From Actinomycetota bacterium (GTDB lineage: Bacteria; Actinomycetota; Acidimicrobiia; Acidimicrobiales; Acidimicrobiaceae): a DNA stretch of 34,429 bases. The notes beneath the pieces are model-generated. The model was not told the origin of the DNA, made no database searches, and saw only the letters and a list, made by a program, of their open reading frames with translations. Both the position numbers and the translations under genes were made by a program. How positions within the stretch are numbered: position 1 is the stretch's first letter; each line of letters starts with the position of its first letter. The DNA lies in NCBI GenBank assembly GCA_027366165.1, contig DAHXKX010000133.1, positions 1 through 34,429 of the forward strand. The letters run 5' to 3'. This document shows, in pieces, positions 1 to 8,638 of the stretch.

Positions 1-258
1 CGCTTTATTTCCGCATGCCAGAAAGCAGGAATAGAACCTCACGAGGACGGACGACCCTGGGGTGTCCACGAACTCAGGCATACAGCCGCAAGCCAGCTTC
101 TAAATGATCGCGTACCGATGCAGATAGTTTCCAGAATTTTAGGTCATAGCTCAATAACCGTGACATTAGATGTTTATTCTCACTTGACCGACCAAGATAG
201 CGAGCTCGTCGCGGACTCCATGGGCAAGCGCTACGGCACCAAAACAGACCAAAACTAG
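1..258 (+). CDS. Tyrosine recombinase / phage-type integrase, C-terminal part (5' truncated by window edge)
   Basis: Frame 1 is open from base 1 to TAG at 256-258: ...GVHELRHTAASQLLNDRVPMQIVSRILGHSSITVTLDVYSHLTDQD...; has the HxLRHT box, LGHSS box and terminal Tyr (DVYSH) of tyrosine recombinases. Confidence 0.9.
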   Translation, partial: RFISACQKAGIEPHEDGRPWGVHELRHTAASQLLNDRVPMQIVSRILGHSSITVTLDVYSHLTDQDSELVADSMGKRYGTKTDQN

Positions 259-273
259 ACACACAAATTCAAA

Positions 274-297
274 CAACTACCGACCAACTACCGACCA
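274..297. repeat. Tandem direct repeat, 2 x CAACTACCGAC (11-bp period)
   Basis: Direct reading: CAACTACCGAC-CAACTACCGAC-CA between the integrase stop and the tRNA 3' end. Confidence 0.85.
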
Positions 298-357
298 CCC
301 AAAGAAATTGAGAACGGGAATAGGCAACTCCAGGTACTCTGTACAGCACTTATCTAG

Positions 358-430
358 CTGGCGGGGGAGGGCTCGAACCTCCAACCTCCTGATCCAAAGT
401 CAGGCGTTCTGCCGGTTGAACTACCCGCCA
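358..430 (-). tRNA. tRNA-Gln (anticodon TTG)
   Basis: Reverse complement TGGCGGGTAGTTCAACCGGCAGAACGCCTGACTTTGGATCAGGAGGTTGGAGGTTCGAGCCCTCCCCCGCCAG: 7-bp acceptor stem TGGCGGG/CCCGCCA, anticodon stem CCTGA/TCAGG with loop CTTTGGA, T-arm GTTCGAGCC; CCA not encoded. Confidence 0.95.
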
Positions 431-572
431 ATCGACAAGGAGATCCTAGACTACATCGCTAAGTAATTGCGCCTTCCACCAATGCCAGGCGACCGATTTA
501 TAGCCATTTCGGACTTTATCAATACCGCAAAATACCTAAGTGGTGAAAAAATCGGCTATTGTTTTGTTCCCT

Positions 573-674
573 ATGGGATCACTAATAAAAAAGCGCCGAA
601 AGCGCATGCGCAAAAAGAAGCATAAGAAGATGTTGAAGGCAACTCGTTGGCAGCGACGGGCGGCAGGTAAGTAA
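573..674 (+). CDS. Small basic ribosomal protein bS22 / AURKAIP1-COX24 domain protein (33 aa)
   Basis: ATG at 573 to TAA at 672-674: MGSLIKKRRKRMRKKKHKKMLKATRWQRRAAGK; matches the actinobacterial MGS(V/L)IKKRRKRMxKKKHxK pattern. Below the 60-aa cutoff of the ORF track. Confidence 0.9.
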   Translation: MGSLIKKRRKRMRKKKHKKMLKATRWQRRAAGK

Positions 675-676
675 CT

Positions 677-705
677 CCGGGGTTTTGGATCATTCCGATC
701 CCCGG
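677..705. terminator. Possible stem-loop after the bS22 gene
   Basis: Inverted repeat CCGGGG...CCCCGG with a 17-nt loop region directly after the stop codon; no strong U-tract. Confidence 0.35.
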
Positions 706-733
706 GGCTTATCCCCGTTAATGCAAGGCAAAC

Positions 734-1594
734 TCAGTCAAGTCGCGGCAGGGCCGACGTCTCTATCACCCTGTAACGAACTTCGTCAATAGTCACATCC
801 GCATATCGGAATCCTTGCCTTTCAATTGGCGTTGACTGCAGCTCCACATCAGCAAATGTTCCCGGAATGAAATACGTTGAACCACTGCCTGCGAGTATTG
901 GCTCGGTACCTGAAAGGCTTTGCAGGGCCATTTTGGACTTTTTCAATCTTGGCTCGCAAGATTGGGCAGCCGGTTCAAGATTGTTGCCAGTGCCCTTCCA
1001 TTCGCCTGTCATCAAGTCGAAATTGGCATAGACTTCTCCGGTCGATACCCCAAAGGGGGACAGAAGGAGCACGAAACTTTCCCACTTGTACGGCAAAGGC
1101 TCCAAGATCTCACCAACTCCCCTTGCGATCGCCCGGCCACCTTTGACACAAAAAGGGACGTCGGCTCCAAGCAGCGCCGCCTTCTCGATAGGTTCAATGG
1201 CCCCAAAATACCTTAGAACTGCAGCCGCGTTGGACGATCCACCACCAAGACCGGCACCTGGGGGAATCCTCTTAAATACACGAACCATTGCTCTCTGCCC
1301 AACAAGATCCAGAGCCCTAGAAATCAGGTTCGACTCGCCCGTGGGAATACCACTTAGATGAGATCCCAGCCATGAGAGTGCTACCGTATCATCGAGTATT
1401 TCAATGCCGTTTCCATCGCTGATCTCCATGGTGTCGCCGAAGGATAAGGAAACCATTTCAGACTCAAGTTCATGCATGCCGTCGGAACGAACGCCAGTTA
1501 CCCTCAGGTGTTTAGTCAACTTGGCCGGCGAAAATAGCGTCTCTGACACAGTCAACCTTTCGATTTGAGCAGGACCCCAGCGAGCGAAGTCCAC
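734..1594 (-). CDS. ispE: 4-diphosphocytidyl-2-C-methyl-D-erythritol kinase (true start probably about 1549, VSETLFSPAK)
   Basis: GHMP kinase motif PPGAGLGGGSSNAAAVLR, N-term SPAKLTKHLRVTGVRSDGMHEL, LGADVPF; adjacent to rsmA as in actinobacteria. Confidence 0.9.
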   Translation of the reverse strand: MDFARWGPAQIERLTVSETLFSPAKLTKHLRVTGVRSDGMHELESEMVSLSFGDTMEISDGNGIEILDDTVALSWLGSHLSGIPTGESNLISRALDLVGQRAMVRVFKRIPPGAGLGGGSSNAAAVLRYFGAIEPIEKAALLGADVPFCVKGGRAIARGVGEILEPLPYKWESFVLLLSPFGVSTGEVYANFDLMTGEWKGTGNNLEPAAQSCEPRLKKSKMALQSLSGTEPILAGSGSTYFIPGTFADVELQSTPIERQGFRYADVTIDEVRYRVIETSALPRLD

Positions 1595-2394
1595 TCTCTT
1601 AGTTCCAGAGTTTCAGGCCTCCTCGCCGGATCGAGGCCAGCGGCTCCAATCTCGAGAACTGACATCTTCGACGCCAGCGTACGCCTGATCATCTGACGCC
1701 TGTTCGCAAATGCGAGCCTAGCTAGCGAAAATACCGTCTCATAGGTGACCTGGTCAAGATCTAGTTCAGTTGGGGGCCGCCTCCATACATGGATCAGCAC
1801 TGAATCAACATTCGGCTTCGGGACAAATACCTCCCGGGACACAAGGGACACCACTTTCGCCTTCGCAAAGTAACCAAGCTTGAGTGCAACTTGGGAAAAA
1901 TTAGAAGTCCCAGGCGCTGCGCACATCCGCTCGCCAACCTCCCGCTGAACCATTACTAACATTTCAGTAATCATTGGATACTTCTCCAAGATGGAAAGCA
2001 CCAGCTGAGCGGAGATATTATAAGGAAGGTTAGCCACCAGTTTCCAAGTCGGAAAGTCTTGCAACAGGCGCGCATAATCGGCCTTCAAGGCGTCGGCGCA
2101 GACGACCTCAACGTTTGTGATTCCCCTCTGGCCCAGCACCTCTTCAAGTGCCCCGATGACATATCGATCGAATTCCACTGCAACAACCGAGTGTGCCACA
2201 CTCGCAATTTCAACAGTGAGCGACCCGATCCCCGGGCCAACCTCCAGCACGTCATCGGCACTGGTAACGTGGGCCAGCTTGACGATCTTCGCCGCTGTGT
2301 TTGGGTCACAGAGAAAATTCTGACCCAAGGCACGGCTAGGTGACAGATCGAATCTCTCCAATAAACCAATTACTTCGCTTCGTCCTAAACCCAA
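1552..2394 (-). CDS. rsmA: 16S rRNA (adenine1518-N6/adenine1519-N6)-dimethyltransferase
   Basis: ALGQNFLCDPNTAAKIV, VLEVGPGIGSLTVEIA, LVANLPYNISAQLV, VFVPKPNVDSVLI. Confidence 0.95.
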   Translation of the reverse strand: MGLGRSEVIGLLERFDLSPSRALGQNFLCDPNTAAKIVKLAHVTSADDVLEVGPGIGSLTVEIASVAHSVVAVEFDRYVIGALEEVLGQRGITNVEVVCADALKADYARLLQDFPTWKLVANLPYNISAQLVLSILEKYPMITEMLVMVQREVGERMCAAPGTSNFSQVALKLGYFAKAKVVSLVSREVFVPKPNVDSVLIHVWRRPPTELDLDQVTYETVFSLARLAFANRRQMIRRTLASKMSVLEIGAAGLDPARRPETLELREWTSLAGVLLKSKG

Positions 2395-2451
2395 CCCAAG
2401 CCCTTCAGATTCTCACCACTAATGGTGAGAATAGCAAGGCACAGCTACACG

Positions 2452-3132
2452 CTACCACTGCATTCTGATATTTATGACACCAACGGAGGTGCTTGAGATT
2501 TGAGAAAACGTGCTTGCGGACAAGTCGAGAATTCGTCCGCCTACAAATGGACCTCTGTCCTCAACTCTGCATGTTGTCGAAGCGCCGTTTGCGAGATTGC
2601 TCACCCGGACTATAGTTCCAAAAGGAAGCCATGTATTCGCGCAGGTACCGGCGGGAGCAAAGTACCATGAAGCCGGGCCCACTCTCGTGTTTGGGTAACT
2701 CACAACGGGAGTCACGTAGTGCACCACGGCTGTTACTGCCCTCGGCGGTGGTGGGGGCGGCGGTGGTGGTGGGGGTGGGGGTAGAACCGCGTGCGCCGGA
2801 GCTACCAACGTGTTCGGCTTCGTCGTTTGTGCAACGATGATCTCGTCCGCAGGAATGACTGAGATCGAACTGTAGGCAATTGTTCCAGATACAGGATGCA
2901 ATTCAGACGATAAATCGTTCATAATTGTGGTCGCGGAAACCGTTTCAGTGGTCGAAGGAGCTGAACCCTCTCCGATCACGAAACTAGCAGTCGTTCCGCT
3001 AATTTCATAGGCGGTCAACGAACTCTTGCTGTTTGTAGTTACTATCCCGTTCAAAACTGCATTTGAAGAGGAATCTTTTATTAGGAGAAGCGGTGCTACT
3101 AGTACGGATGCACTCAAACCAAGTGACATCAC
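2452..3132 (-). CDS. Secreted RlpA-like double-psi beta-barrel protein with a polyproline linker
   Basis: C-term GPASWYFAPAGTCANTWLPFGTIVRVSNLANGASTTCRVEDRGPFVGGRILDLSASTFSQI is RlpA/DPBB-like; hydrophobic N-terminus; 13-Pro run before the domain; GGAGGAG SD upstream of GTG/ATG. Confidence 0.8.
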   Translation of the reverse strand: MMSLGLSASVLVAPLLLIKDSSSNAVLNGIVTTNSKSSLTAYEISGTTASFVIGEGSAPSTTETVSATTIMNDLSSELHPVSGTIAYSSISVIPADEIIVAQTTKPNTLVAPAHAVLPPPPPPPPPPPPPRAVTAVVHYVTPVVSYPNTRVGPASWYFAPAGTCANTWLPFGTIVRVSNLANGASTTCRVEDRGPFVGGRILDLSASTFSQISSTSVGVINIRMQW

Positions 3133-3300
3133 GAACCTACTCCTCCAGGAGCTTCTTACCCTCAGGACTTTTTCCTTCCACTTGGGGATATGGCCACTGG
3201 ATTTTGGATTTCGTGTTTACTGGCTTTATGTTGCCCTTCACTATGTCAAAACGCCTTGGATAAGCTAGCGCATTTTTGACTTATTCCGTTCATTTTTGAG

Positions 3301-4107
3301 TCATTTCATAGAAAAACACTCCTTAGCTGCAGAAACAGTTGCTCTAGAAAACTCACTCACAGGAAGGTTCTTCAGACTCGCCACAAACTCCCCCACTAAT
3401 CCAACGAATGCTGGAGCATTGGGCTTTCCTCTATGGGGAACCGGTGCCAGATATGGCGAATCGGTCTCGATAAGGAGCCGGTCGAGTGGGGTGAACCGTG
3501 CAGCCTCACGGATGTCCTCGGCATTCTTGAAAGTGACAATTCCGGAGTATGAAAGGTACGCGCCCAGATCCAAAGCACGTGAGGCCGTTGCTTTTTCCCC
3601 GGTGAAGCAATGGAATACTACCCTGTTGGGAGGCCCATTTTCACGAAGAATGGAGAAAGTGTCCTCCCATGCATCACGGGTATGCACGACCAGCGTCAGA
3701 TCGTACCGCTTTGCAAGTTCGATTTGCCCTATGAACGCCCTCTGTTGGTCCTGCTTCGACGAGTTTTCGTAGTAGTAGTCGAGACCGCACTCACCGATTC
3801 CAACGAGATTGGCACTCCTCCCTGGAGCATTCAAGCCGGCGAGATGTGCGATGCCTTCGACTCCCGACATTGCCACGTTCGCCGCGTCATGTGGATGAAG
3901 CCCAATGGTCGAATATGCTCTCGGCAGATCTGGAGCACCGGAGCGGATAGAACTTTCGATACTCGATGCGACGCCTAGAGCCTTTTGCGAAGTAATTACG
4001 TCCGTACCAATGCAAATAAGTGATTCAACCCCCGCACTGAAGGCCTGCCGGGCAAGTTCAAGCGGATCGTCCTCGGTGTGTATGTGACAGTGCGTATCCA
4101 CCCACAT
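3301..4107 (-). CDS. tatD: TatD family metal-dependent hydrolase (DNase)
   Basis: MWVDTHCHIH, IGECGLDYYYENS, HTRDAWEDT, FHCFTGE, LLIETDSPYLAPVPHRGKPNAP. Confidence 0.95.
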   Translation of the reverse strand: MWVDTHCHIHTEDDPLELARQAFSAGVESLICIGTDVITSQKALGVASSIESSIRSGAPDLPRAYSTIGLHPHDAANVAMSGVEGIAHLAGLNAPGRSANLVGIGECGLDYYYENSSKQDQQRAFIGQIELAKRYDLTLVVHTRDAWEDTFSILRENGPPNRVVFHCFTGEKATASRALDLGAYLSYSGIVTFKNAEDIREAARFTPLDRLLIETDSPYLAPVPHRGKPNAPAFVGLVGEFVASLKNLPVSEFSRATVSAAKECFSMK

Positions 4108-4142
4108 GGCATATCTCCTAAAAGAGTCTCTAAGCTGAGTCG

Positions 4143-5645
4143 CTATTTCCTTCTTGGAAAAAGCGGGGTACCCTTTTCAATCGTCCTGGCCGAGCGATAG
4201 AGGCCCCAAGTGAATGAGGTAAGAGCATCTTGGTGGTTCGGGGAACCATCTAGACCTATGCGAGCCCACACTTCGGAGGAGGTGTCTGGCATCACGGGAT
4301 AGATCGTTATGCAGACCAGTCTTAGACACTCCAACGCATCACCTAGGACGTTCTCGAGTTCATCGCCAGGTTCTAGCTTCCAGGGAGCCACTACTTCGAG
4401 GCGCGCGTTGGTCTCATGTATTAGCGACCAAACAGCCTCGAGAGCGTCCTGTGGAGCGAACTCGTTCCACGATGCCTTTGCCCGGTTCAGTGCCTGAGTC
4501 GCAAATATGGCAAGCGGAGAATCGATAGCCGGTTGGGGTGCGCGGCCATCTAGTTTGTTTGCAACAACTGTTGTGACCCTCTGAAGCAAATTTCCGAGAT
4601 TGTTGGCTAGGTCCGAGTTATATCGCGCCGTCAACGCTTCGTATGTGAAGTCGCCATCCGAACCGAAGTTGGTATCTCGCAGGAGATAATATCGAACCGC
4701 GTCAAGACCAAAATCTTCAACAAGTTCAAGCGGATCAACCTTGTTGCCAGCAGATTTTGCCATCTTCTCACCGCCGACCAGAAGCCAACCATGCACGAAA
4801 ATGTTTGCAGGAGGGTCTATTCCCGCTGCCATGCACATGGCCGGCCACCAGACACAGTGAAACCTGATTATGTCCTTCCCGATGACGTGATGCACGCTCG
4901 GCCACCAGGCCTTGAATCTGTCAGCGTCCCGCCCATAATCAATAGCTGTAAGATAGTTGATCAGTGCGTCATACCACACGTAAAAGACATGCTGGTCATC
5001 CCAGGGTACAGGCACTCCCCAATCGATTGACGTTCGCGTTATCGAAATATCCTGAAGACCTTGGCGGATGAACCCGAGAGCCTCGTTGCGCTTTGAAAGC
5101 GGCCTGACAGCGTTCGGAAACTTCTCGTACCACTCAAGAAGCCGATCGGTGAACGCTGACAGTCTGAAAAAATAGTTCTCTTCCTCCATAACTGTCACCG
5201 GACGGTTATGGATAGGACAATTCCCATCGGACAGCTCGGACTCCTGGTAGTAGGCCTCACATGGAACACAATAGAGTCCCCTGTAGATGTCTTTGTAGAT
5301 ATAGCCATTCTCATACACCGAACTCAGAAATGCCTGTACTGTTTCGTAGTGCCTTGTTTCGGTGGTCCTGATGAAGTCATCGTAAGAAATGTTGAGCTTC
5401 CGCCAAGCGTCTTGAAACCGCGGTGACAGCAGGTCAGTCCATTGTTTCGGGGACATCCCATTTTCAGCTGCCGCCTGTGCGATTTTCAGGCCATGCTCGT
5501 CAGTGCCGGTCAAGAAGAATACCTCTTCTCCACACAAACGGCGCCAACGTGCAATGGAGTCGGTCGATACCATGGTGTAAGCGTGGCCAAGATGGGGCAC
5601 GTCATTTACGTAATAGATAGGGGTAGTTATGAAAAACCTTGACAC
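4143..5645 (-). CDS. metG: Methionyl-tRNA synthetase (ORF extends to 5822; GTG at 5645 is the likely start)
   Basis: VSRFFITTPIYYVNDVPHLGHAYTMVSTD (HIGH-like), CVPCEAYY...CPIH zinc ligands, KMAKSAGN (KMSKS-like). The N-terminal 59 codons of the ORF overlap rsmI and lack similarity. Confidence 0.95.
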   Translation of the reverse strand: MSRFFITTPIYYVNDVPHLGHAYTMVSTDSIARWRRLCGEEVFFLTGTDEHGLKIAQAAAENGMSPKQWTDLLSPRFQDAWRKLNISYDDFIRTTETRHYETVQAFLSSVYENGYIYKDIYRGLYCVPCEAYYQESELSDGNCPIHNRPVTVMEEENYFFRLSAFTDRLLEWYEKFPNAVRPLSKRNEALGFIRQGLQDISITRTSIDWGVPVPWDDQHVFYVWYDALINYLTAIDYGRDADRFKAWWPSVHHVIGKDIIRFHCVWWPAMCMAAGIDPPANIFVHGWLLVGGEKMAKSAGNKVDPLELVEDFGLDAVRYYLLRDTNFGSDGDFTYEALTARYNSDLANNLGNLLQRVTTVVANKLDGRAPQPAIDSPLAIFATQALNRAKASWNEFAPQDALEAVWSLIHETNARLEVVAPWKLEPGDELENVLGDALECLRLVCITIYPVMPDTSSEVWARIGLDGSPNHQDALTSFTWGLYRSARTIEKGTPLFPRRK

Positions 5646-5784
5646 GACATGCACCTTAGCAATAAATAGGGACGTGACGGCTGTAAGAGCGCGGATGATC
5701 TTCAGCATTCCAAAATAGGATTTTGCATGGACACAGAGAGACTGGTATTGGCCTAGATCGCCTACAAACGGTCCGACCGAGCAT

Positions 5785-6633
5785 TCATCCAGATTCGCTT
5801 GCCTTGCGCTGGGCCGCGACAAGCATGTTGTAGACCTGATTCTTCCCTACACCGGTCACTCCCGCGAGTTCCTCCGCCAGCAGCCGAGTGCTTCCCGTGC
5901 CTTGTCCAAGGGCTGCAATAACCTTCTCAAGAATCTGCAATCCCCCAGAGGAAGGCTCATCATGTTTCGCTGCCCCAAGAACAACGACAAACTCGCCACG
6001 CTGACCGGCAGAACCGAAGTGAACTGACGCGTCACCGACCTTTCCATAGAAGAGTTCCTGATGGATTTTTGTCAACTCTCTTCCAACAAAGACTGGATGA
6101 TCTTCTCCGTAGATCTCCACTGCGTCGGCAAGTAGCGACCCGATCCTATTTGGGGACTCGAAGGCAATGACAGGGAGGCTGCCATCTTCCATAGACATGA
6201 GGACCTTGCGGCGCGCACCGGATTTCACAGGTAGAAAGCCCAGAAATGAAAAACCGGTCTCGCACAGGCCAGACAGCGACGCCGCCAAAATTGGAGCGGA
6301 CGGCCCAGGAATAGCATCAACCCGCAATCCAGCGCGAGAAACCGTCCGGACCAGCTTCGCCCCGGGATCGGAAATCCCAGGCATACCCGCATCAGTCGTA
6401 TACACGACACTGTTACCGGACCTAACCAACTCCGCTACCTTCGCGCTTAGAAGTTCCTCTTTGTTCGCATCGACCGCAAAAATGTTCTTGTTCGTAATGT
6501 GAAGGTGAGAAAGGAGAACGCGCAACCTTCTTGTATCCTCAGCGGCGATCGCATCGGCATCTCTGAGCGTCCGGATTGCACGCTCAGACAGATCCGACAA
6601 GTTCCCAAGAGGCGTGCCGAGTAGGATCAGCAC
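5785..6633 (-). CDS. rsmI: 16S rRNA (cytidine1402-2'-O)-methyltransferase (ORF to 6738; GTG at 6633 is the likely start)
   Basis: VLILLGTPLGNLSDLSERAIRTLRDADAIAAEDTRR, YTTDAGMPGISDPGAKLVR, GFLPVKSGARR, HQELFYG. Confidence 0.95.
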   Translation of the reverse strand: MLILLGTPLGNLSDLSERAIRTLRDADAIAAEDTRRLRVLLSHLHITNKNIFAVDANKEELLSAKVAELVRSGNSVVYTTDAGMPGISDPGAKLVRTVSRAGLRVDAIPGPSAPILAASLSGLCETGFSFLGFLPVKSGARRKVLMSMEDGSLPVIAFESPNRIGSLLADAVEIYGEDHPVFVGRELTKIHQELFYGKVGDASVHFGSAGQRGEFVVVLGAAKHDEPSSGGLQILEKVIAALGQGTGSTRLLAEELAGVTGVGKNQVYNMLVAAQRKASESG

Positions 6634-6670
6634 CCCATCGATGCGATCTACAGCCTCAGATTTTGATCCA

Positions 6671-7063
6671 TCACGACTTGAGTTCAAACTGATCGCCTTC
6701 AGATACACCAAACCTACGCACGATGTCTTCCGGTGCAACGACTGTGACTTTGGTGCGTGCCGTTGGAAAAGAAATTCTGAGTCCGGACAGCCTTGAGATC
6801 CTTATCGCCTTGAGATCACCATCGAGTTGTATAGCAACCAAAGGCTGTCGCGAGCCAAGGCCCAACATCGGAAGCCGTCCATATAGGACCGCCGCTCCTG
6901 TCCACGACCTGTCTATCCGGTTAGGGAATACTCTGCTTGAAAAAGCCCTTGCCTCTGAACACGATGCAAGCACGTGACCGTTATGGACCACCCACAAGGG
7001 CGAACCCTTGGGCAGCCTGCCAGAATCTCCGTTAGACGTTGAACCTGATCTCGAGAACATCAC
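6671..7063 (-). CDS. DUF192-family-like protein
   Basis: VVHNGHVLASCSEARAFSSRVF...LGLGSRQPLVAIQLDGDLKAIRISRL...VVAPEDIVRRFGVSEGDQFEL resembles the DUF192 layout, including the terminal G-[VL]-x-x-GD-x-[FL]E; 5' end uncertain. Confidence 0.6.
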   Translation of the reverse strand: MMFSRSGSTSNGDSGRLPKGSPLWVVHNGHVLASCSEARAFSSRVFPNRIDRSWTGAAVLYGRLPMLGLGSRQPLVAIQLDGDLKAIRISRLSGLRISFPTARTKVTVVAPEDIVRRFGVSEGDQFELKS

Positions 7064-8114
7064 CGTCTTTTACTTCGTAGTCTTTTCCTTCTACTCCCAG
7101 TTTGCCTTGATTCTTTGCCGCACTCCAGGAACCTAGCTCCAATAATTCATCCCAGTGGATCACCTCGGCCCGTATGAAGCCTCTCTGCAGATCCGAGTGG
7201 ATCACCCCCGCGCACTCCGGGGCCTTCGCTCCAGCCCTGAATGTCCATGCCCGCGACTCTTTGTCACCAGTTGTGAAAAAGGTCCGCCTTCCCAGCATAT
7301 GGTATGCGGCTTGTGCCACCCTCGGAAGCGCGCCTTCACCAAGGCCCAGACCGGTTAGCAACTCCTCACGTTCGCCCTTTTCCAGTGCCATCGCCTCGGA
7401 TTCAAGTTGGACGCAGACACCAAGAACGTCGATCGAACCTCCCGCGGCGGCGCGAACGCGGTCGCAAATCTCCTCAGATTGATCAAGCTGATCTTCGCCG
7501 AGGTTCACCACAATCAAGACCGCCTTGTTGGTAAGCAGGAAAGACCCTCTTAGGATCTCCCTGACTTCAGACGAGAGCGTGCTCTTGTAGATGGGAGTTC
7601 CTTCGGTAAGTACTCCAATGGCCTTTTCAAGGGCCTCGACCTCGGGCAGTAGAGACTTGTCAGCACGCGCCGACTTCCTGCGGCGTTCAACCAAAGATTC
7701 GCATGCGGCCAGATCAGCCAATACAAGTTCGAGCTCAAGAATTCCAAAAGCATCTACGGGCTCAGACTCTCCTGACACATTTTCGTCCTGAAATGCCCGA
7801 AGAACCACACAAAGTGCGTCGACTTCTCTTACGCCAGCAAGAAATCTGTTGCCCATGCCCTCGCCTGCATTCGCCCCCGCGACAAGTCCCGCGATGTCTA
7901 CGAACTCGACGTGCGCGTAAACAGTCTTCTTGCTGTTCGACATTTGGCTGAGGGCATCGAGCCTCCTATCGGGGACAATGGCAACTCCAGAAAGAGTCTC
8001 AGTTGTCGAGAACGGATGCTGGGCGACAACCGCGGATCCCCCCGTTAGTGCGTTATAAAGTGAGGACTTCCCAGAATTTGGAAGTCCGATCAGGCCAAGT
8101 CTTTCCACCGGCAC
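7032..8114 (-). CDS. ychF: Ribosome-binding ATPase YchF (Obg family)
   Basis: GLIGLPNSGKSSLYNALTG, FVDIAGLVAGANAGEGMGNRFLAGVREVDAL, C-terminal TGS domain ...EVKDGDVLEIRFNV. Confidence 0.97.
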   Translation of the reverse strand: MPVERLGLIGLPNSGKSSLYNALTGGSAVVAQHPFSTTETLSGVAIVPDRRLDALSQMSNSKKTVYAHVEFVDIAGLVAGANAGEGMGNRFLAGVREVDALCVVLRAFQDENVSGESEPVDAFGILELELVLADLAACESLVERRRKSARADKSLLPEVEALEKAIGVLTEGTPIYKSTLSSEVREILRGSFLLTNKAVLIVVNLGEDQLDQSEEICDRVRAAAGGSIDVLGVCVQLESEAMALEKGEREELLTGLGLGEGALPRVAQAAYHMLGRRTFFTTGDKESRAWTFRAGAKAPECAGVIHSDLQRGFIRAEVIHWDELLELGSWSAAKNQGKLGVEGKDYEVKDGDVLEIRFNV

Positions 8115-8167
8115 AAGGCTAGTCGCCCCTGGCGACTACCTGATGATCAAAACTTATGAGTTGGAAA

Positions 8168-8638
8168 TCATTTGCCGCCAAATTGGCCAATCATGGTGAC
8201 AAGGGCAATCATGAAGATTAGGTCGAGGATCATCGCTCCCCTTGCAAGCTTCTTTGCATGTATCTGCACAGCCGCAACCTCCGATGCAGAACCGACCAGT
8301 TTGGCGATTTTGCGTTCATTTGGCCACACCAAAGTCTGGGCAACTGCAATTGCCGCAACCCACGCCGTGATGCCGGTAAGAACCCAGGGCTTCACTAACT
8401 CCGACGTTCCCCGAGACACACCAATCATGATCAATCCGAATACAGGAACCAGATATATGAGCTTCTCGGCAATGAACCTGGGCGATGTGAAATACCTTGT
8501 CGCAGAGTCAGTCGCGGTTGGATATAGTTGGCCGGCGTAGACACCAGCCAATCCATTGGCTCCAAAGCCGCCAATGGCGGCAACGATATGAGCGAGGAGC
8601 AACAGGTCATAGATTGGACTCTTTGAACCTAGATCCAT
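8168..8638 (-). CDS. DUF2269-like integral membrane protein
   Basis: Four hydrophobic segments; LLLLAHIVAAIGGFGANGL start and ...RGAMILDLIFMIALVTMIGQF resemble DUF2269-type proteins. Confidence 0.6.
   Translation of the reverse strand: MDLGSKSPIYDLLLLAHIVAAIGGFGANGLAGVYAGQLYPTATDSATRYFTSPRFIAEKLIYLVPVFGLIMIGVSRGTSELVKPWVLTGITAWVAAIAVAQTLVWPNERKIAKLVGSASEVAAVQIHAKKLARGAMILDLIFMIALVTMIGQFGGK

Noticed and set aside
877-1361. Several plus-strand ORFs over ispE
   Set aside because: Antisense to ispE, low-complexity composition, mutually overlapping; treated as shadow ORFs.
734-1594. Non-canonical IspE N-terminal motif (PAKLTKHLRVTG rather than PAKINLxLxV)
   Set aside because: From memory, related actinobacterial IspE proteins commonly have PAKLT-type starts; the kinase motif is intact.
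4143-5645. KMAKS instead of KMSKS in MetRS as a sign of inactivity
   Set aside because: KMSKS loop tolerates substitution at the Ser position and all other motifs are intact; likely normal variation.
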